Below are positions 1 to 12,827 of a stretch of DNA of 64,000 nt, in pieces. The notes under the pieces are model-generated. The model did no database searches. It was not told the origin of the DNA and saw nothing but the letters and a program-made list of their open reading frames with translations. Positions within the stretch are counted from its first letter, which is position 1. The number at the start of each line of letters is the position of its first letter. Position numbers and translations under genes: made by a program. The stretch comes from Actinostola sp. cb2023 (Eukaryota > Cnidaria > Anthozoa > Actiniaria > Actinostolidae): positions 658,710 to 722,709 of the forward strand of contig JAUJYZ010000967.1 in the NCBI GenBank assembly GCA_033675265.1, written 5' to 3'.

Positions 1-610
1 AAATGCACCAGGTAAAAAGATAACTTCATTTCTAACGTGCGGTATTGCAGAAACATTATGCAAATGAAGGACATTGATACAACTACGTTCGTCGTTTTCT
101 AATAAATTGACTGAGCTTGCATAATGTTTCCGCAATGCCGCGCCTCACTCAACTTCATTCAATACCAATTCAAAGTTAAAACCCCATTTCTGGAGTACAC
201 TTTGGAACATTTTGACCAGTTTTTCGCCATTACTTTGTAAAAAATTCGTTAGCGATGACTTTCAGTTTTCAGTTGTGGCAGCCATCGTGAAAAGCAGCTG
301 CGCCTTGAAGGAAATTATGATTTGGATGGATGATTGTGACGACGGTGATGATGATAATTGTGGGAGTGGTGGTGTAAGTAAAGGATGAAATTGGCTTCGG
401 TGGTGGTTAGCGTCACATTCGTTGAAATTCATACTCTTCACGATGATGATAATGATGATAACTGATGATGATGATGATGACGATAACTGATGATGATGAT
501 GATAATTAATGATAATAACTGATGATGATGATGACGATAACTGATGATGATGACGATAACTGATGATGATGATGATGATGATGATGCTGACAACTTCTTT
601 AATTTTCCAG
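1..610. other. Intron or upstream sequence with hairpin and GAT microsatellite
   Basis: No supported coding sequence. About 33-143 forms an imperfect hairpin (GCAGAAACATTATGCAA against TTGCATAATGTTTCCGC). Its loop shares a stretch (GTCAATTTATTAGAAAACGA in reverse complement) with 9100-9125, so it is a dispersed element. Positions 440-590 are an impure GAT/GATAACT microsatellite. The poly-His and poly-Ser reading frames here are artefacts of that microsatellite. A polypyrimidine tract and CAG at 601-610 give the acceptor of the next exon. Confidence 0.6.
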
Positions 611-3434
611 CGCGATGAGGAACTAGCCAGACTTCGTCCAGCAAACACGTGTTCCTCAATATGGACACAAACATATGACACTGATTTAGACATGTACGAC
701 TCTGCGTGGGAAGACGGCGAGGGACATTCAACGAACAGTGATAACAACGACGACAGTTTCAACAGCGGGAGATCAAGCATAAAACGAAGTAGTGTTAAGA
801 TTTTTAGCCATGGCGCAGATTATTCTCACATACAAAGTAGAGTTGACACGCGCGTGACTAGATCACCCAGAAATCAGAAGAATCACGACGAGAAGTATTA
901 CCTTGGGGTGTGGCAGAACCGAGGTGGACGCCCCACTGATGCTGAGATAACAAAACTGCGAGCACAGTTGGCAGAGGTTCGTTAAATGAAGAGCGCTTTT
1001 TATTTTGCTTGCTTCCTTGCTTCCTTGCTTCCTTGCTTCCTTGCTTCTTTGCTTCCAGCATAACAACGTAATTGCATTTAATATAAATCGTGTTAATTAC
1101 AGAAAGATAAAGAAATCGAGAAACTAAAGAAAGAAAAAGGGAGCAAGAACGTTAACTCTGTCGTGGTTAATCAACCACTGAATACTTCACCCGGTACCAC
1201 GATAACGGTAAGTTACAATCAAATGAATAGAGTTACCAAAACCTGACTGGATTGGGGCATGCACAACACGGGGTATGAGGCACAACTAGGTAACGTTAGG
1301 GTGACGAGGACAGAATTCATGACAAATGACGCAATTGTGAATAGTTCTGAAATAACCACCACCCCCACCCCCACCCCCACCCCCTCTTTTTTTCTGTTTA
1401 AGAAGATATTTATTTCAACATCGCGTAATATCCGCCAAAAGCGCCAAAAACCATCCCTTTTGGACAGTTTGAATTTCGATTTTCGCTTTGGATTAACACT
1501 CTAATTTTATTTTAACCAAGCACAAACTATTAAAAACAAAGTAAATTGTCTGCCTAAAGCTGTTTTAGCGTTGTACAAAGCCATTTTCCTGCTTTTTGTT
1601 TAAAATTTGAGCTATTCAGGGGAAAACATGTTAGCCCATGTGGACAGTTTTCAAATCAAATTTTCACTTTGGATTAACACTCTAATTTCTTTTACCGCAA
1701 ATACCTTGAACTCTTTACTTACACAACCTCCACATTGGTTTTTTTAGTTCACAAACTGTTTTTTTTATTTTGTTATTCATGTTATTCAATGTTACAAATT
1801 TCAGCTTTAATTTCAACCTCACATTTAGCACAAACTGTATTGTACTAAAACCTTGTTTTCCTCAGATAATCCACGAGGATGCGGATAGTCCAAATACGCA
1901 CGAGAAACAGTGCCAAACAGAAGACACTGTCCTTTCCTACAAACAACCAAACAACAAACCCAACGTCGTTGTTGTCAAGTCTTCTTCATCAACAAACACA
2001 ACCTCAACAAGAAAGGTTTCAAAGGGAAGAAAACCGGCAAGCACTGAGCCAAAAGATAAAGTAATTGTTATAAAGGCAAAGGACGAAAGCGAGCAGCAAA
2101 AGAAACTAAAAGAAGATGAAAGACTTTTGAAATCAAGTGCAGAATGGTTGTTTGGAAAACCTGAGGAGAATCCAGAAGAGAGGACACCTGAAAGAAAAGA
2201 AGATGAGAAGTATAAGAAAGATGAGGAAAGGACGGTCACTGTTGGCACAAAGCCTGATAAACAAGAGGTTTCCAAGGCGACAACTGTCGTCATCATCTCA
2301 CCTGAAAAAGAAAAGGTAACTGAAAAGGAAAACGAAAAGGTGAAAGATGAGGATGACAAAAAAAATAATGTCATCTATGTAACACAAGAACTTCGTGACG
2401 AGAAAGAAAAGGAGAATGACAAAAAGGAAAAAGAAACAGAAGAAGAGAAATATAAAGAGGAAAAGCAGCGCAAGGAAGAAGAAAGAAGGAAAAAACAGCT
2501 TGAAAAAGAAGAACAAGAGAAAGAAGAAAGAACAAGGCAGGAGAAACAGGAAGAAGAGAAAAGACAGGAAGAAGAGAAACAGAGGCATGAAAAACGAAAA
2601 AGTCGATTTAGCTTTTTCGGAAGAAAAGATGATTCGTCGCCGATTGTTAAATCTCGTGAACAAGGAGACAACGAACTGCCATCAAAAGGAAATGATTCGC
2701 TCACACAAGCAAAACCTGAATCACCGAAGAACGACAAGCAAGAAAAACAAGAAAAACCTGAATCACCGAAAACCGACAAACAAGATCAACCAGATAAAAC
2801 TAAACCAGCAAAGGATGATAGGGGCCGAAATAAGGTTGAGTTATCTGATGACGAGAGAAGTAACCGGATAAGACCTCCACAAAATACACCAGCTAGCGTT
2901 GACATAACGCCACCCAAAGATGATGAAAAGGAGGACAGAAAACCAACCAACGAAGAGGCACCAAAACACGAGGACAAAGCCAATAATGACAACACAAGTA
3001 AAGCAAATGAACCTGACAAATCGGATGATGACTTGCAAAATATACATGTAGATGAAGAGCAAGACGACGACGAGGGAACCGATGATGGAAAAGATGAAAA
3101 CGGCGATGATGACGATGAAGATGATGATGACAATGATGGCATCAAAGGCACAAATGGAAAACCTCGACGAAGAGCCAAGAAACGAATTGGTGGAAAACTG
3201 AACTGGAAAGCAGAATCTAAAGTCGATACTTCGAATGCTTTTACCAGAAGACCGAGTAAAAAGATTAAAACTTACAAAGTGGATTACTCTCATGTCAGGT
3301 CAACGCTGTCCTATGGAGGGAGCTCGAAAAGGAACGACGCAAATGACAAAAAGAATGAGAGTACTGACAATGAAAGGAAAAAAAGAACAAAAGTCAGTAG
3401 AACAAGATGGAATCCTAGTGACAACAGAACATAG
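611..3434 (+). CDS. 3' exons of a highly charged coiled-coil protein (possibly cytoskeleton/microtubule-associated)
   Basis: Three exons fit together in phase 0: 611-976 (after TTTTCCAG, donor GAG|GTTCGT), 1103-1207 (after AATTACAG, donor ACG|GTAAGT) and 1866-3434 (after TTTCCTCAG, stop TAG). They give about 122 + 35 + 522 residues; the 5' exons lie before the window. The exon 1/2 junction joins a heptad-like helix (ITKLRAQLAE + KDKEIEKLKKEK). Exon 3 has a long Lys/Glu coiled-coil stretch near 2380-2620, Pro/Lys/Asp-rich disorder, and an Asp/Glu run at about 3050-3140. Two short related motifs, ADYSHIQSRVDT in exon 1 and VDYSHVRSTLSYGG near the C-terminus, each follow a basic VKI/KKIK segment. 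The C-terminal stretch WKAESKVDTSN...KKIKTYKVDYSHV recalls the tubulin-binding repeats of tau/MAP proteins, but the PGGG signature is absent. That link is a weak inference; no enzyme domain is visible. The exon-1 donor is non-consensus after GT. Confidence 0.7.
1009..1058. repeat. CTTGCTTC microsatellite
   Basis: About six tandem copies of an 8-bp TTGCTTCC unit lie in the intron between the first two exons of the charged-protein gene. Confidence 0.85.
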
Positions 3435-3805
3435 AATACTTTCCGTTAGCTCTATTTATTCGGGAAGCAAAGCGTCCGCCATTTTGAAGAAACTAGCGAT
3501 GCATTCGTACAGACTCAACCCCTTCTGGGATTCCATGGTTTTATTATGGCCGATAGGGACTTTGGCCCGCGCGTTTATTTCGTAACATGTTCCAGTCCCC
3601 TCGCAGTCAATAGAACACGCCCTTCCTTATATATATATATGTATAAATAATAATAATACTATGTACACTTAATACCATCATAGAGGTAGACATCCATGCA
3701 TGAGATTTTGCCAATTTTATCTTTTTTAACGTTTTAAAGGTTTGTCAGTTGAACTGAAAGGAAGTCTATATTTTATCGGCAATTTTGAAATACATTTCAA
3801 TATTC

Positions 3806-3811
3806 AATAAA
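3806..3811 (+). terminator. Poly(A) signal of the charged-protein gene
   Basis: AATAAA lies about 370 bp after the stop at 3434 and is followed by a T-rich stretch. No other plus-strand gene ends nearby. The 3' UTR from 3435 holds a short TA repeat and no recognised element. Confidence 0.55.
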
Positions 3812-3829
3812 AGAGCTCTCTTTTCATTC

Positions 3830-5440
3830 CATAAATCTACAATTTTTTATTGGTAGACAAAACTAGTATTTAGTGCTATAAAGCCGGTTTGCTTGCTTGA
3901 ATCAGGAGTGAGCCGATTGTGTCTCTGGCCTATCTGTGATGGATTCTAGGATATATACCAAGCTAGGCTTGTAGATAATGCAACCGGTGTAATATTTTGC
4001 CTGTAGGTCAGAGTGGCAAAATACAATTTTAAAAAACTACAAAAAAAGGTGGAAATGCTGCCTGCCGCACACGAGTAGTTCCGTGATTACCCATAATACA
4101 TCTCGCTCGTGCGTTCGAAAAGAAAAGAGTTCCTACTGATAGTCCAATTCAAATGGCCATTGCTCGGCGAGTTAAGGAAGAGAGGGAACAATTCACGAAT
4201 ATATATCAAGAAGAGAGAAGTTTGCTGAGAAAGTAGCGTTTTGTTTCACAATGATGTTATGTAATTTTGAAAGAACTCGATCTCCAACATTCTTTGACGT
4301 ACAATCCTTGGCATAGCTTACGTTGTGTAATTGCGACCAGTGAGCGAGCCCCAGCGAGCGAACTGGGAGCAACACTAATCTTTGGTTGGGCTTCCTGTGT
4401 ATTCAGATGCCAGCTCGATTCTCGATTTGTGTTTTTCAGTGGGTGGAGAAAGATTTTTTTCACGTGACTTTTGCCCTGACGTCATATATCGTACGTTCCC
4501 GTCGTTCATTTGGGCATTTGTGACTCGCGATCTCGTGTTCAGAGTGGATTCGAAGCCTTTTTGCTCGTACTTTATATCCGATTCTTCGATGGAATTATGT
4601 AAAGATCTTCATTTATTGTTGACGATCGCTTTAGTTAGCAACCTATCGAGGGGAAGGCAATGTTATTTTATTAGTCTTTCAGCTCTGTTGTGTGCTAAGT
4701 CGCTGCACTGATTGTCACTGTGGACCGCAACATATAAAGTGGACACCGTATAAATGCTAGCTCTTGGAAACCAAGTCATCCCAGATGCAGAGACATTGTC
4801 ACTGAATTATCTGCCTAACAGCTCGTTCGTTTTATATCGTGCCGCCAACCGTACCAAACTTTATTCTAAATTCAAGATATAGGTGTTCATAAGAGACCGT
4901 TCATATTAAAGTGTAGCAAAATGAATACATGAAAATCGATAAAGTACGTACATTGATAAAGAAAAAAAGTGTATGTTGATTTTTATTGATTGATACTAAT
5001 GTCTTTCTTCAGTGATAATAATTGCCGTCGGAGCGAAGCGTAGATGGCTTATAAATTCTATGTCAATAGATTTCTAAACACGGGCTTGCAATAACTAGCC
5101 TCCTATGTAACATGACAGCGGCAATCACATCTCTGTAAAAATCAACCAATCAGAATGGACCGTTCCCACGGCTGAAATGGACAAGAAACGATCGCGAAAT
5201 CAAAACATTTTTACGTACATGGAGGATTGTCAATTTGTCTTGGTTTTCGAATTCGGAGGTCGCAATTTTTGACCTATGGTTAGCCTAGTTTTATTAATAG
5301 AACCATCTCCAAATTCGTTGAATGTCCAGATTTCTTGACGTACAATCCTTGGCTTTCTTCAAAAAATGACATTGGAAAAGATTCTGAGCAGCTGCAACAT
5401 CTAGTAGGGCCAAAAATTAGGAAAAAAAGTTTTCTCCGAT
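3830..5440. other. Non-coding sequence with fragments of a dispersed repeat
   Basis: No supported gene. The stretch TTGACGTACAATCCTTGG occurs near 4296 and 5335 in related contexts, suggesting two copies of a dispersed repeat. A TTGGGCTTCCTGTG motif at about 4384 matches the ends of other inverted-repeat elements in the window. Reading frames of 60-109 codons here have no protein character that I recognise. Confidence 0.4.
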
Positions 5441-5441
5441 A

Positions 5442-5640
5442 TATACAAGCATCAAGAGTTCCAGACTTCCGGTACGCGCGCAATGCATTGTGAGATTATT
5501 ACAAAGAAAAAGTGAGCACCAAGTGAGCAAAAACATAGCTTGGGCTCCCTGTGTCTAGAATTGGTGCTCACTTTTCCTTTGTAATAATCTCACAATGCAT
5601 TGCGTGCGTACCGGAAGTATGGAACTCTTGATGCTTGTAT
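5442..5640. mobile_element. Foldback (MITE-like) element
   Basis: An almost perfect inverted repeat. The left arm starts ATACAAGCATCAAGAGTTCC and the right arm ends GGAACTCTTGATGCTTGTAT, with arms of about 90 bp and a short centre holding CTTGGGCTCCCTGTG. No coding sequence. Known biology: such structures are typical of non-autonomous DNA transposons. Confidence 0.75.
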
Positions 5641-6329
5641 ACTGTATTGAAATTGCTACGTTGTGTATCTGGATGGATGGGTTACCTGTGGTCAGGGTTG
5701 TAAGTAATATTTCAAATCCGAGTGAGGTTTTGAAATGGCTTCTCATACTATTCTAAATATTCATGTGCCAGAGAATTATATGAAGAGAAATAATTAAATT
5801 TAAGACAATACACAAAGTTCCGAATTGTTTAGGCGAGAATTCCACACAGTGGATCGGAATTTTTAAATATTTTCCGGCAATGAATTCAGTATTCAATTCG
5901 GCTCTCACATGGTTCAGTGCGAGCGATAAGCATGACCGAAGCGCTAGGTTCTAAGCAAAAGAAACGGAGGTTTAAAGAACCTCAAACATGGAAGAAACAA
6001 AAATGGTATAGTCGGCCAGTCAATTCCTAAAACTACACAATACAAGACTCGATGGGGTGTACGTATATTTGAGAATTGGAGGAGTCAAAGGAATAAATAA
6101 TAAGCTCCCAGAATGCGAAGTTAATCAAATTTATCCAAGAGTTAACCGACAAAGATGGAGCTGCATACGTGGAAAAGACGATGTATCAAATAATTTGTTG
6201 TTTGAAGAGATACTTAGAGACGAATGGAAGAGCTGACTTAAATCCACTGGATACCAAAGACGTTGTGTAAGTATTTACATATGTAGTTTGCTTAATTGTT
6301 TCTTTTGCCAAGATTAAATTACATGTCGA

Positions 6330-6800
6330 ATATAATATTTACTCTCATACTACATTAAATATTCATGATACATTGAGCAATGAGCGATGTTCTTCGAGGT
6401 CACATACATTGAAACTGGGGGAAGAACAGATTTTTAAATTATGCAAGTGGTGATTGAAGATTGAAGCATAGGGAAATTGTGGGGTAAGACAATATAGAAG
6501 GTTTATAATTCATTTGCATATCGTATTTAGAACTAATTATCATATCGTATTTAGAACTAATTATCATCAGTTCTAAATACGATATGATAATTAGTTCTAA
6601 ATACGATATGCAAATGAGTTCTAAACCTTCTATATTGTCTTACCCCACAATTTCCCTATGCTTCAATGCCCTCACCACTTGCATAATTTAAAAATCTGTT
6701 CTTTCCCCAGTTTCAATGTATGAACATGTGACCTCGAAGAACATCGCTCATTGGTCAATGTCTCATGAATATTTAATGAAGTATGAGAAATATAATGTAC
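6330..6800. mobile_element. Large palindromic foldback element
   Basis: Arms of over 200 bp are nearly perfectly complementary. CATTGAGCAATGAGCGATGT on the left matches ACATCGCTCATTGGTCAATG on the right. The centre has a duplicated ATATCGTATTTAGAACTAAT block. No transposase; non-autonomous element. The motif TTGGGCTGCCTGTGG lies just outside at about 6807-6821. Confidence 0.8.
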
Positions 6801-7665
6801 AGATATTGGGCTGCCTGTGGTTCATCAAGTCAAGGAGAACACGGATATTCAATTGATTGCTCTATCTGTTACAGCTCAGTTGTTGCAACTAGTGATTCAT
6901 GTCTGTTGGTAAGCTCTAGTTTACTCTCTATTTTAGCTAAATGGATCGAGTGCAGACACTTTAATCGCTTCTGTTTAGCTATCATCATGTTATAAATATA
7001 AAGGAAATTATGTTGGTGTCGACTAGGCACCATTACGGACCTTTAGCATCGAGGACGGAATAGACGACGACGTCAGAAACAATAGCGCTAATTACAACAG
7101 TTCAATAACTTCTTAATGTTTGAAATGTGCTAAACGACAACGTGAAATGCCTATATGTTTGACGATGCAAAGAGAACGAGAACGTCAGTTCGTTATTTGT
7201 GCAGATAGTTGTTTTCAGTCAACCGGATTTAATGAAAATTTAGTGAAAACACGGAAAAACAAACGATTATGAAAAGAATAGACAACAAAACACTTGTAAC
7301 CGGATGTACGTATGTAGTTATGATAAATGTGAATTGAAGTTAACCAAAACTTCTGATACGTGAAAACACTTTATTCGAACTTAGTCGTCCTCAACGTCGT
7401 CGTCGTAAGGTTCCTATTATCAAGCGAAATGCCGAGTTGAAAGTCAGTGTCATCAATTATTAAAGAGTATAACAGTAAATTAGCATAGCACTAAGTAAAT
7501 AGTTTGGCCCTTAGGGATTCAGATTGTACAGTAGGTCTTCTTTCTCTAATTAAGAGCATTTCGTAGAGTCAAATTTACTCTTGCACTTTTTAAAGATGTT
7601 TTAAAAAGTTATTATTAATGTCTCTACAAGTCATGATCCATCCTATTCTTGGAGTGCACGTTACG
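6801..7665. other. No recognised feature
   Basis: I see no gene, RNA or clear repeat here beyond the TTGGGCTGCCTGTGG motif at its left edge. Confidence 0.4.
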
Positions 7666-7667
7666 TC

Positions 7668-7744
7668 ATAGCCGCCATGTTGGATGGCAATCACAAAGCA
7701 TTCCTCATTAGCTTCTCTTGTTGGTTCATCCAACATGGCGGCTG
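7668..7744. repeat. Small inverted repeat
   Basis: GCCGCCATGTTGGATG is matched in reverse by CATCCAACATGGCGGC around a loop of about 45 bp. Probably a short MITE. Confidence 0.6.
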
Positions 7745-7875
7745 CATCGTTGTTATTTATTTGTCAAGGGATTTTCGGTCACGTGGTTGCACACCAAGAA
7801 TTCAGAGTTAGAGCGATTTTGTATAACTCGCTTTTATATGGTTTATTAGTTGTGAACGAGCACAGTACGCATGAT

Positions 7876-7962
7876 TCACGTGGTTGTTCGTGATTTTGAA
7901 CAACCAAAAGGATATTTGATTCTAATGATCCCAATGTAGTTGGTAGTTCAAAATCACGAACA
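7876..7962. repeat. Small inverted repeat
   Basis: GTTCGTGATTTTGAAC on the left pairs with GTTCAAAATCACGAAC on the right, with a spacer of about 55 bp. No coding content. Confidence 0.6.
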
Positions 7963-8110
7963 TGCAATCACTTCAATCACGCAATCGCACTGCTCATTAT
8001 TCTTTTGTTAATCCAGAGATTAGCTATGCTATCGAGTGTGTAAGTAAGTAAGTCCGTAAGTAAGTGGTCCTAATCTTCGGATAGTGTTCGGAACTAGTCA
8101 GGTGATCGAA

Positions 8111-8346
8111 ATACTCCAGTTTCGAGTTGTTTACGCACCTTGACAAAAGACGCATTTGCTCAGCCTTAGCCTCAATTCAGCGTAAATTATTCACAAATAC
8201 CAACGAGAATGTGAAAAATGTTGACATAGGACAATATAATCATTTTTTAATTCCACGGGTTATTCTCTGGATTGAGGCTAAGGCTGAGCAAATGCGTCTT
8301 TTGTCAAGAAGTACAGCAGTGTCTAAACAACTCGAAACTGGAGTAT
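8111..8346. mobile_element. Foldback element
   Basis: The ends ATACTCCAGTTTCGAGTTGT and its complement near 8325-8346, plus the inner block GCATTTGCTCAGCCTTAGCC and its complement, form a hairpin with a loop of about 90 bp. The end sequence recurs at 13317-13338, marking a family. Confidence 0.75.
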
Positions 8347-8576
8347 TCAGCCACTATTTAGTTAGTACTGTTTTACGATTTTATGCGACTGATTCTCTGT
8401 AAAATAACTGAAATCGCCTGATTTTCTGTTTGGTAAAAGTACTTTATACCAAAGTAACAAAACGAGTAATTGGTGTCTGCAGGTCTACCTGAAAAGTCCG
8501 TCAGACATTACCATGACTTTACGGTATATCTTTCATAACTTTACTGTGAAAACGATAACCATTTTTGAGTGTACTT

Positions 8577-9038
8577 AAAGTGCTCCTAACCCCCTTTACA
8601 ATTGTATTAAAAATCGAATGTTCATGAACTGATCAGCTATAGGGTTAAGTGTTTTTTCATTTGAACTTCGCATTTAGGAGTTATAGTTGTTTGAAATCTC
8701 GATATTTTAATTCGATGACGTCACCCCGGGCTTTTTACCTAACTTATTTCATTGTTTTCAGTAGATCTCTTCCCCGATATGGGGGAAAATTTTATATGAA
8801 ATCATTTATATAGTTTGTAAAAAAATTTACAAGTTCAAAAATGTTAATAATTTGCACAAGGGCGTTTTTGTATAATAAATGAAGCCCGGGGTGACGTCAT
8901 CGAATTAAAATATCGAGATTTCAAACAACTATAACTCCTAAATGCGAAGCTCAAATGAAAAAACACTTAACCCTATAGCTGATCAGTTCATGAACATTCG
9001 ATTTTTAATACAATTGTAAAGGGGGTTAGGAGCACTTT
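8577..9038. mobile_element. Large palindromic foldback element
   Basis: Arms of about 170 bp are almost perfectly complementary, from AAAGTGCTCCTAACCCCCTT to AAGGGGGTTAGGAGCACTTT, and include CCCGGGGTGACGTCATCGAA. The centre is AT-rich. A diverged half-copy occurs near 17690-17800. Confidence 0.85.
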
Positions 9039-10035
9039 AACTGTGGGGTTTTCACAGTCATACTAGAAGGATCATGGACAACAGTTACGCAAGCTAGTCA
9101 GTCAATTTATTAGAAAACGACGAACGAAGTTGTGTCATTTTCCTTAAAACACCGGTCATTAATTATTCATGTTTTTAAAAAAATTTATTTATAAGAAATA
9201 AGATATTTTTCATTCACGTCTGCTCTGGCTGACTGTACTCGCGTGACCTCTCTTATAATACCAGATTTCTGAAAGGACAAGTGAGGTCTAAAAATGAACG
9301 ATTTTCAAGGCAAAGTATATTAAATAGTAAACTCGAAAATGCAAATTTTACAGCGAATTACTAATCTCTATGTGCGGATTTCCATTTCAAACTTCCTGGT
9401 GGCCGCCATGTTGTGACTGTGTGACGTCACAACGTCAATACTCTTAGCAAATGTATACTAACGTCTCTGCAAAAGATTTTTGTAAAATAAAGCATTGCTG
9501 TGTGCCAGAACACACTATTTTTTTTCGTTCATCAGATTCTTTCGTACAAAGATGGTTCTCCAACGATGCCCAACAGAGTTGAGAAAGGCACGATAAAGCA
9601 ATCAGATACTTTTCATTTCTTATATCTAAGAATGAGTGAGTGTCGGTATGTATGGGCTTCGGTGAAGTGTTGCCACGGCTCATTATTGCTGGCCACGCCG
9701 TGCTGAAGGGTCCCAGTAAGGACGAAACAGCTGTCTACGGCTGCTTTCTAGTTGCGAGCGTTTCTCATGTCAGGTCTAACTAGCCGTTGTGCTATGTGTT
9801 ATTGTTGCTAGTTTAGCTAGTTGATATATGTTGCCCAGAAAGTCGTACACGGTCTTTCCTTACTGTTCTACTATCAGTACCCGGGCACTATACTGACTAC
9901 TCACATCTACCACCGTCAGATACCAACTTTATAATTTCAAAATTTAATGCCCGTTTCGACTGCATGCCGTTCACTATTGCTTTTTTAATGGATTAAAAAG
10001 TTTCCAAAATTTCTGCGAAAAAGGGTGACGAATGT
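9039..10035. other. No recognised gene
   Basis: About 9100-9125 matches in reverse the loop of the hairpin at the start of the window. Otherwise I see no coding sequence, RNA or tandem array. Confidence 0.4.
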
Positions 10036-10039
10036 GATG

Positions 10040-10490
10040 GCAATGACGACGAACTGGGAAGACGACGACGATGCCGGACGATAATTAGCCATTACCAAGA
10101 CGAGCAGGGGACTGGGACCAAGTCCGTAAAACTAAATCAATAAGAAACTAGCTGAGAGAGCAGATCAAACTTAGCTAGTCTGGAAAGTTTGGTGAACTTC
10201 GGCTTAATATTAACGATGCTAGAGGACATCAAAGATGTCTATTTCCCCATACAAACTCTGTAAATTTTTGACGTTGTCCAGCCAAACCATACACATTCAC
10301 TGTACAATTTTGGCTGGACAACACAATTTCAAATCACATCACACTTTGCACAGATACTAATTTCAACATGCTGTTTCATGTCATAAATTTAATTTCGTAA
10401 TTGCATTAATTCTAATAAACTCGTTCCCAGTCCCCTGCTCGTTTAGGTAATGTCTAATTCGGGTCGGATGGCGATGGTTCTTTTTATGGC
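10040..10490. mobile_element. Diverged inverted-repeat element
   Basis: The left arm has GACGAGCAGGGGACTGGGA (about 10099) and the right arm TCCCAGTCCCCTGCTCG (about 10426). Flanking arm sequence is also related, and a nested inverted GTCCAGCCAAA pair lies in the centre. No open reading frame of interest. Confidence 0.6.
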
Positions 10491-10690
10491 GATATTTTGA
10501 AGATTGTAATTTATTTATCCTCGTGATTTTAAAGGGAATTTCTCCTCTACCTTGTAGGGGAAATGTTTGTTACAACACGAACTGTTCCTTTTCAAAATTT
10601 TATTGAATACTTTATCGCAAACCGGCAGAAAGAGAAGTAAGTGACTATCAACAATCGATGGATCAGTTTTCTTCGTAATTACTCACTGCA

Positions 10691-10732
10691 AACTGTTTAT
10701 ACCGTCTGTATTTCCAAAGGAAAAGGACGATG

Positions 10733-10735
<3 letters not shown>
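10691..10735 (+). repeat. Short dispersed element abutting a microsatellite (copy 1)
   Basis: AAACTGTTTAT...GTCTGTATTTCC then AAAGGAAAAGGACGATGGAT runs directly into the TATC array. The same core occurs on the minus strand at about 45598-45641, again directly beside a tandem array. This resembles microsatellite-initiating mobile elements described in invertebrates; that assignment is an inference. Confidence 0.6.
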
Positions 10736-11740
<1,005 letters not shown>

Positions 11741-11857
11741 TAATAGCTGATATCGAAGTTACACTCCAATGACTCTGAACAACGGTTTCAAGTCGAGGCT
11801 ATCGGGGCAGAACAATAACTTCAGAGTCATTGGAGTGTAACTTCGATATCAACTATT
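11741..11857. repeat. Inverted repeat with short loop
   Basis: GATATCGAAGTTACACTCCA and its complement TGGAGTGTAACTTCGATATC flank a loop of about 45 bp. It is followed by a run of about 22 C at 11881-11902. Confidence 0.7.
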
Positions 11858-12563
11858 GCCTCGCTTAACCGACCCCCAACCCCCCCCCCCCCCCCCCCCC
11901 CTTCCCCACTTTAATTTTTGTGATTCATCGTTTTCAAAAATACCACTCAGTAATTCCTTTAAAACATCGCACAAAAACGACTAGCCAATTTCTTCCAATT
12001 TTACCAAAATAACCCTCCAGTACCACATTTAGCCACATTTTTTTGTCAACTCTATCCCGAGAAATAATTTTTTGAAGTTCGACAAGTCGGCTAAAAATCT
12101 GCCGTGCATGGCCATCCGCAGGAGTTTGCTTTGCGGTTACCTGGGTTACCTGTGGGCTCATTGTTCTTATTGTTCTTGATATATGTTTTCAAATGCGCAT
12201 GCATTATATTTCGTCCAATCAGCATCGAGCCTCAAATGGCTGCGACCAGAGCCTTCTCGGGATAGGACCGAAACCGAGGAGCTCTGGGAACGAGAATGGA
12301 TTTAGACTTTCTTTTGAACTAAATCCTTGGTAATTTAGGGCTTGGGAAATATAAATGGTATTAATGTAATCTTTTTTCGGGCATAGTGGTTTATTTAGGC
12401 CCAATGAAAGATATTTATGCCCGAGCGCAGCCGAAAAAGGATCATAATGTTATAATTAAACACTTTGCACGCCTCATTGCAAATAGTTGCATGCACCTAA
12501 TGAGATGACAGTATAATTCCCTTGTATCGCTATTATCTGATGATGTATCATGCACAAATCATA

Positions 12564-12827
12564 TACACCTATTTCAAATAACGTTGTCGCGTTCAAAGCA
12601 ACAAGTGTCAAGCCAAGACCGAAGTGCATGCTGGTCTTGTGTTGGCAAATTATTCAAATCAGACCTATTTTCTATGGAACGAAGTGTGATATGCAAACAA
12701 GCACGTGAAAATGTTCACATTTTCAATTGTGATTTAAATAATTGCCAACACAAAACCAGCATTCACTTCGGTCTTGGCTTGACGCTTGTTGCTTTGAACG
12801 CGACAACGTTATTTGAAATAGGTGTAT
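12564..12827. mobile_element. Foldback element
   Basis: TACACCTATTTCAAATAACG and its complement at 12808-12827 mark the ends. The arms are over 90 bp and include TGTCAAGCCAAGACCGAAGT. A fragment of the same end (ACACCTATTTCAAAAAACG) recurs at 13189. Confidence 0.8.

Noticed and set aside
262..780. Ser/Ile/His-rich minus-strand frames and a poly-Met start upstream of 611
   Set aside because: They arise from the GAT microsatellite. The coding exon is on the plus strand and starts after the acceptor at 610.
1937..2779. Phe/Ser-rich minus-strand frames opposite the charged protein
   Set aside because: Shadows of the Lys/Glu-rich coding strand.
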